From: Paracoccaceae bacterium
GTDB taxonomy: Bacteria > Pseudomonadota > Alphaproteobacteria > Rhodobacterales > Rhodobacteraceae
Direction: 5' to 3'
Length of the DNA stretch: 8,646 nucleotides
NCBI GenBank assembly: GCA_016764835.1
Contig: JAESRD010000345.1
Coordinates: forward strand, 1 to 8,646
Below the pieces are notes generated by a model, which was given only the letters and a program-made list of their open reading frames with translations, ran no database searches and had not been told where the DNA came from. Shown here one piece after another: positions 6,113 to 8,646 of the stretch. The position numbers were made by a program, and so were the translations under genes. The stretch's first letter is position 1. Every line of letters starts with the position of its first letter.

Positions 6113-6942
6113 TCGTCGTCGTTCATCTTGCGCAGGGCTGCCATGCCCGACTCGCCGAGTTTGACGGCAGCAAATGGCCCGCCCAACCGGGTGAGGCCAA
6201 CATCTTGCGGGTCAGGCACACCGGCTTTGGCAAACAACTCTTCAGCCCAATCTTCGGCATTATCTTGCGGCTTGTAGCCCAAAAACGCCACCTTAGCGTT
6301 GGATACTGGCGCACGATCATTGGCCGAGACGCCAAAAATGGTGGTGAAACCGGTGACCGGCGTATCGACTGCCCGAATAACAAGCCGCACCATGTCGCCG
6401 TAGCTGAGCCATGTGCCAAGCGCGCGGGTGTTTTGCGGCTCCGGCGTGCAGGACAAAATGCGCAAACACACGGCCTCAAGGCCGCGCTTTTCCCAATACA
6501 TCCGGCCCAGATCTTCGGCAAAACATTTGGCGAGACCGCAGAATGTGTCCGGCCGGTGATGCGCTTCGGTGTCAATGCCATCAGCGCTAGAATGCAGCCC
6601 GACCGCATGGATGGATGAGGCATAAATCACCCGGCGCAGCCCGTGTTTATGCGCGGCTTCCCAGACATTGTAGGCGCCAATATAGTTGGGGCCGAGCAGC
6701 TCTTCAAAGGGCTTCTCGTCAACGATTGCACCGAAATGCACGACCATGTCAGCGCCTTCAAGCAGCGGACCGATTTCGTCCATCTTGGCGAGGTCAGCCT
6801 GCACGAAGGTCTCATTGGCCAACAGCTGCTCTGGGGCAGCGGCGATGTCGGTGCTCAGCAATGTATCGGCCATTTTTGCCAAATGTGCGCGCAGCTCGTT
6901 GCCTAGAGCGCCGCATGCGCCAGTCAGTACAATCTTTTTCAT
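6109..6942 (-). CDS. Uronate-dehydrogenase-like extended SDR protein with altered active site
   Basis: This 277-residue NAD(P)-binding Rossmann protein (extended SDR/epimerase family) most resembles bacterial uronate dehydrogenase, which oxidises galacturonate or glucuronate to aldarolactone. It has the TGACGALG nucleotide loop (7-14), DEKPFEELL (75-83), YASSIHAVG (107-115), RILSCTPEPQNTR (161-173) and LGYKPQDNAE (221-230). The last two are diagnostic of that family, and the Ser164 and Arg173 equivalents of substrate-binding residues are kept. However, the catalytic YxxxK motif reads CGLAK: Cys135 replaces Tyr while Lys139 remains, and the Asn after SS is Ile111. Classical SDR catalysis is therefore doubtful. 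The ATG at 6940-6942 is preferred over an upstream in-frame TTG (6952-6954) because GGGGA sits five bases before it. It lies 18 nt downstream of the FAD oxidoreductase gene, so the two are probably one operon. Confidence 0.85.
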   Translation of the reverse strand: MKKIVLTGACGALGNELRAHLAKMADTLLSTDIAAAPEQLLANETFVQADLAKMDEIGPLLEGADMVVHFGAIVDEKPFEELLGPNYIGAYNVWEAAHKHGLRRVIYASSIHAVGLHSSADGIDTEAHHRPDTFCGLAKCFAEDLGRMYWEKRGLEAVCLRILSCTPEPQNTRALGTWLSYGDMVRLVIRAVDTPVTGFTTIFGVSANDRAPVSNAKVAFLGYKPQDNAEDWAEELFAKAGVPDPQDVGLTRLGGPFAAVKLGESGMAALRKMNDDD

Positions 6943-6960
6943 AGTGGTCCCCAATTTGGC

Positions 6961-8157
6961 TTAGATTATTGCCGGCTCAATAAGCGGCGTGTTTGACAAT
7001 AAGCGGTCGATCAAAAGCGGGCTGAGGTCAAGTGTTTGAAAACCGCCCGTGAGCATCAGCTCGGCCACACCGCGCCCCATAGCTGGCGCGTGTTGGATGC
7101 CGTGACCAGAGAAGCCATTGATAAAGAACAGGTTTGTCAGGTCCGAGTGCGGGCCAATCAGCGCGTTTTGATCAAAAGTATTATAGGCATAATGTCCGGC
7201 CCAGCTTTGGCGCAGCTTGATCCGCTCAAAGGCAGGAATGCGCGCGGCGAGGGCGGGCCAGACCTTTTCGAGCCACAGATCATGATCTTGGATGAAGTCA
7301 TCGGGCGACACGGCCACGTCATGGTCAGGCGCGCAACCGGTCATGAAATAGCGGCCATCTTGCCGGAAATGGACACCTGACGGGTCGACCGTTAGCGGCA
7401 TTGTTGCGCTGAGCGGGGTCTCGGCCTCGAAGATATAAGTGTAGCGTTTGCGCGGCTCGACCGGCAGGCTAAGCCCGGCCATGGCCGCGATTTGAGCCGC
7501 ACGAGGCCCAGCGGCATTAACGACTTGGCCGGCGCTGATTTGGCTGCCATCGGCCAACGTCACGGCGGTGATCTTTTGGCCGCGGCACTCTAGCCCGACC
7601 GCCTGCGCAGCGACAAACTCAACCCCTAGTTTGCGGCTTTGGCGGCGCAGCTGGTCAAAGACGGTGCCGCTGTCAAAATAGCCCTCGTCTTTGGTGTTGA
7701 ATGAGCCTGAAACAATGTCGTCAAACTGCATATAAGGGAAGCGGCTGGCCAAATCCTCGGGCGTGAGCATTTTGGTTTGCGCGCCAAGGTTGGCTTGCAG
7801 GGCTTGGTTGCGACGCAACACCGCGTCTTGGGCGGTGTTTGCGGCCAGATAGAGGTAGCCGAAAGGGTGCAGAGCAATGTCTGGCACCGAAGGATCGCCC
7901 ATAAACTCTTGAAAATTATGGATGAATTCAGCGCCAAATTGCGAGGCCTGAACATTAACCGATGTGCCAAATTGCTGACGGATGCAGCTATTTGTGTGGC
8001 TGGTCGAGGCATTCTCATAGCTCGGGTCGCGCTCGACCACCAAAATTCGACCCTGAAAATCAGGCGAGCGGGCGCACCAAAAGGCGACCGACGCACCCAT
8101 AATGCCGCCGCCGATAATGACGATGTCATAGCGGCTGTGGCGCGGTTGTTGAGACAA
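6961..8157 (-). CDS. FAD-dependent oxidoreductase, DAO family, FOXRED1-like
   Basis: This 398-residue flavoprotein belongs to the D-amino-acid oxidase (DAO) fold family. It has an N-terminal dinucleotide loop VIIGGGIMGASVAF (13-26), an acidic strand end VVERD (40-44) and STSHTNSCIRQQF (51-63). The C-terminal half carries SWAGHYAYNTFDQN (318-331) and GFSGHGIQHAPAMGRG (348-363), then FQTLDLSP. As I recall it, this C-terminal pattern is close to human FOXRED1, a mitochondrial complex I assembly factor, and to sarcosine or dimethylglycine oxidase-type proteins. The substrate is not evident; an amine or amino-acid oxidation is possible. The start is TTG at 8155-8157, supported by AAGGAG (8165-8170) with seven-base spacing and by the Rossmann motif beginning ten residues in. 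It is the first gene of a likely two-gene operon with the SDR gene and is insulated from the upstream glucosidase gene by a terminator. Confidence 0.9.
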   Translation of the reverse strand: MSQQPRHSRYDIVIIGGGIMGASVAFWCARSPDFQGRILVVERDPSYENASTSHTNSCIRQQFGTSVNVQASQFGAEFIHNFQEFMGDPSVPDIALHPFGYLYLAANTAQDAVLRRNQALQANLGAQTKMLTPEDLASRFPYMQFDDIVSGSFNTKDEGYFDSGTVFDQLRRQSRKLGVEFVAAQAVGLECRGQKITAVTLADGSQISAGQVVNAAGPRAAQIAAMAGLSLPVEPRKRYTYIFEAETPLSATMPLTVDPSGVHFRQDGRYFMTGCAPDHDVAVSPDDFIQDHDLWLEKVWPALAARIPAFERIKLRQSWAGHYAYNTFDQNALIGPHSDLTNLFFINGFSGHGIQHAPAMGRGVAELMLTGGFQTLDLSPLLIDRLLSNTPLIEPAII

Positions 8158-8235
8158 GGACAGGCTCCTTAGAAAGGTTGCCTAATGCTAAGTTCAACGC
8201 GGTGGCTTTGTAAATTTGTTTTGTGCCATGGCGGC
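8158..8235 (-). promoter_or_regulatory. Promoter/RBS region of the FAD oxidoreductase gene
   Basis: Read on the minus strand, AAGGAG (8165-8170) lies seven bases before the TTG start and decides it. A weak sigma-70-like pair, TTTACA (8209-8214) and TAGCAT (8185-8190) with an 18-bp spacer, lies between the upstream terminator and the gene. The ribosome site is convincing; the promoter match is only tentative. Confidence 0.45.
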
Positions 8236-8267
8236 AAAAAAAGGCCACGCCAGCGGGGGCGTGGCCT
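8236..8267 (-). terminator. Rho-independent terminator of the alpha-glucosidase gene
   Basis: A perfect 10-bp stem, AGGCCACGCC (8242-8251) and GGCGTGGCCT (8258-8267), encloses a 6-nt loop. On the minus strand it is followed directly by seven T residues (8236-8242 on the plus strand; the last also closes the stem). It starts six bases after the stop codon of the glucosidase gene, so it ends that transcript. On the plus strand no T-run follows, so it is unidirectional. Confidence 0.93.
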
Positions 8268-8273
8268 GTCGCT

Positions 8274-8646
8274 TTAGCCGGGCATGTTCAGTGTGATTGC
8301 ACCGTCTGATGCAAGGAACAGATAACCATGCGCGGGCAGGGTGATCTTGCTGCCGCTGATTTGCGCATTTTGCGGGCCAATAGCGGTGCCGGCGCCGAGC
8401 ATCTCTAGCGCGACCGGCGCATCTGACAGGTTAAACAACCCGGTCACATTGCTTGTGCCCCAAACCCGACGGATGGCCAGAACAGGCTCGGGCAGATCAA
8501 TGAAATCGGTCTCGCCGAGGCGCAGCTCGTCGTGCTGTTTGCGAAACGCGATTGCGGCGCGGTAGCTGGCCAGCACGCTGTCATTGGTGGCCTCTTGGGC
8601 GCTGACGGCGCGGGCGGCTTGCGGCGGCTTGACCGGCAGCCAAGGC
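8274..8646 (-). CDS. GH13-type alpha-glucosidase, C-terminal part (5' end outside window)
   Basis: Only the last 123 residues are in the window; the frame is open through the right edge. The first visible residues, PWLPVKPPQAARAVSAQEA, then DSVLASYRAAIAFRKQHDELRLG, match the end of the catalytic barrel of alpha-glucosidases and oligo-1,6-glucosidases of glycoside hydrolase family 13. There PWLPV is followed by a loop and a helix ending in LRK/FRK. The rest, with FIDLPEPVLAIRR and a closing HGYLFLAS strand, is the usual C-terminal all-beta domain. Such enzymes release glucose from alpha-glucosides. The catalytic residues lie upstream, outside the window, so activity and linkage preference cannot be judged. 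The TAA is at 8274-8276, followed by a strong terminator. In alphaproteobacteria such genes often belong to alpha-glucoside uptake operons; that is context, not seen here. Confidence 0.88.
   Translation of the reverse strand, partial: PWLPVKPPQAARAVSAQEATNDSVLASYRAAIAFRKQHDELRLGETDFIDLPEPVLAIRRVWGTSNVTGLFNLSDAPVALEMLGAGTAIGPQNAQISGSKITLPAHGYLFLASDGAITLNMPG

Overview
The window looks like a chromosomal piece of a G+C-rich alphaproteobacterium. A marine Rhodobacterales-type or related lineage is my best guess, from protein style and codon use; no rRNA or other taxonomic marker is present. It is mostly sugar and carbon metabolism, with one two-component system and one small gene of deviating composition.

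Layout. Positions 1-71 are a short A+T-richer segment that does not belong to the gene it abuts. It cuts an aldehyde dehydrogenase gene (minus strand, 12-959) just before the catalytic cysteine. Upstream on the minus strand are a long-form deoxyribose-phosphate aldolase (deoC, 970-1980) and an AraC-family regulator with an N-terminal cupin (2041-2940). AraC-deoC-ALDH reads as a deoxyribose catabolic unit: DeoC would release acetaldehyde and glyceraldehyde-3-phosphate, and the ALDH would oxidise the acetaldehyde. Its last step appears broken here. A 165-bp divergent spacer (2941-3105) separates this unit from rpe (ribulose-phosphate 3-epimerase, 3106-3777). The spacer holds a perfect inverted repeat and three tandem copies of an 18-bp hairpin motif at 31-32-bp spacing.

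rpe runs tail-to-tail, with overlapping stop codons, into a small Cys-rich CPCC-domain gene (3774-4160, minus) of clearly lower G+C. The next spacer (4161-4445) carries three identical heptamers spaced 11 and 22 bp apart, a layout expected for an OmpR/PhoB-type regulator. The following operon encodes such a regulator (4446-5135) and its membrane histidine kinase (5123-6112, 13-nt overlap).

The kinase again converges with overlapping stops (CTAG) on a minus-strand pair: a uronate-dehydrogenase-like SDR protein (6109-6942) whose catalytic Tyr position is Cys, and upstream of it a FAD oxidoreductase resembling FOXRED1 (6961-8157, TTG start with a good Shine-Dalgarno site). A strong rho-independent terminator (8236-8267) separates this pair from the 3' end of a GH13 alpha-glucosidase-type gene (8274-8646) that enters from the right.

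I see no tRNA, rRNA, CRISPR array or complete mobile element. Most genes are ordinary. The points worth checking are the ALDH breakpoint, the tandem hairpins before rpe, the 11-bp-phased heptamers and the active-site substitution in the SDR protein.
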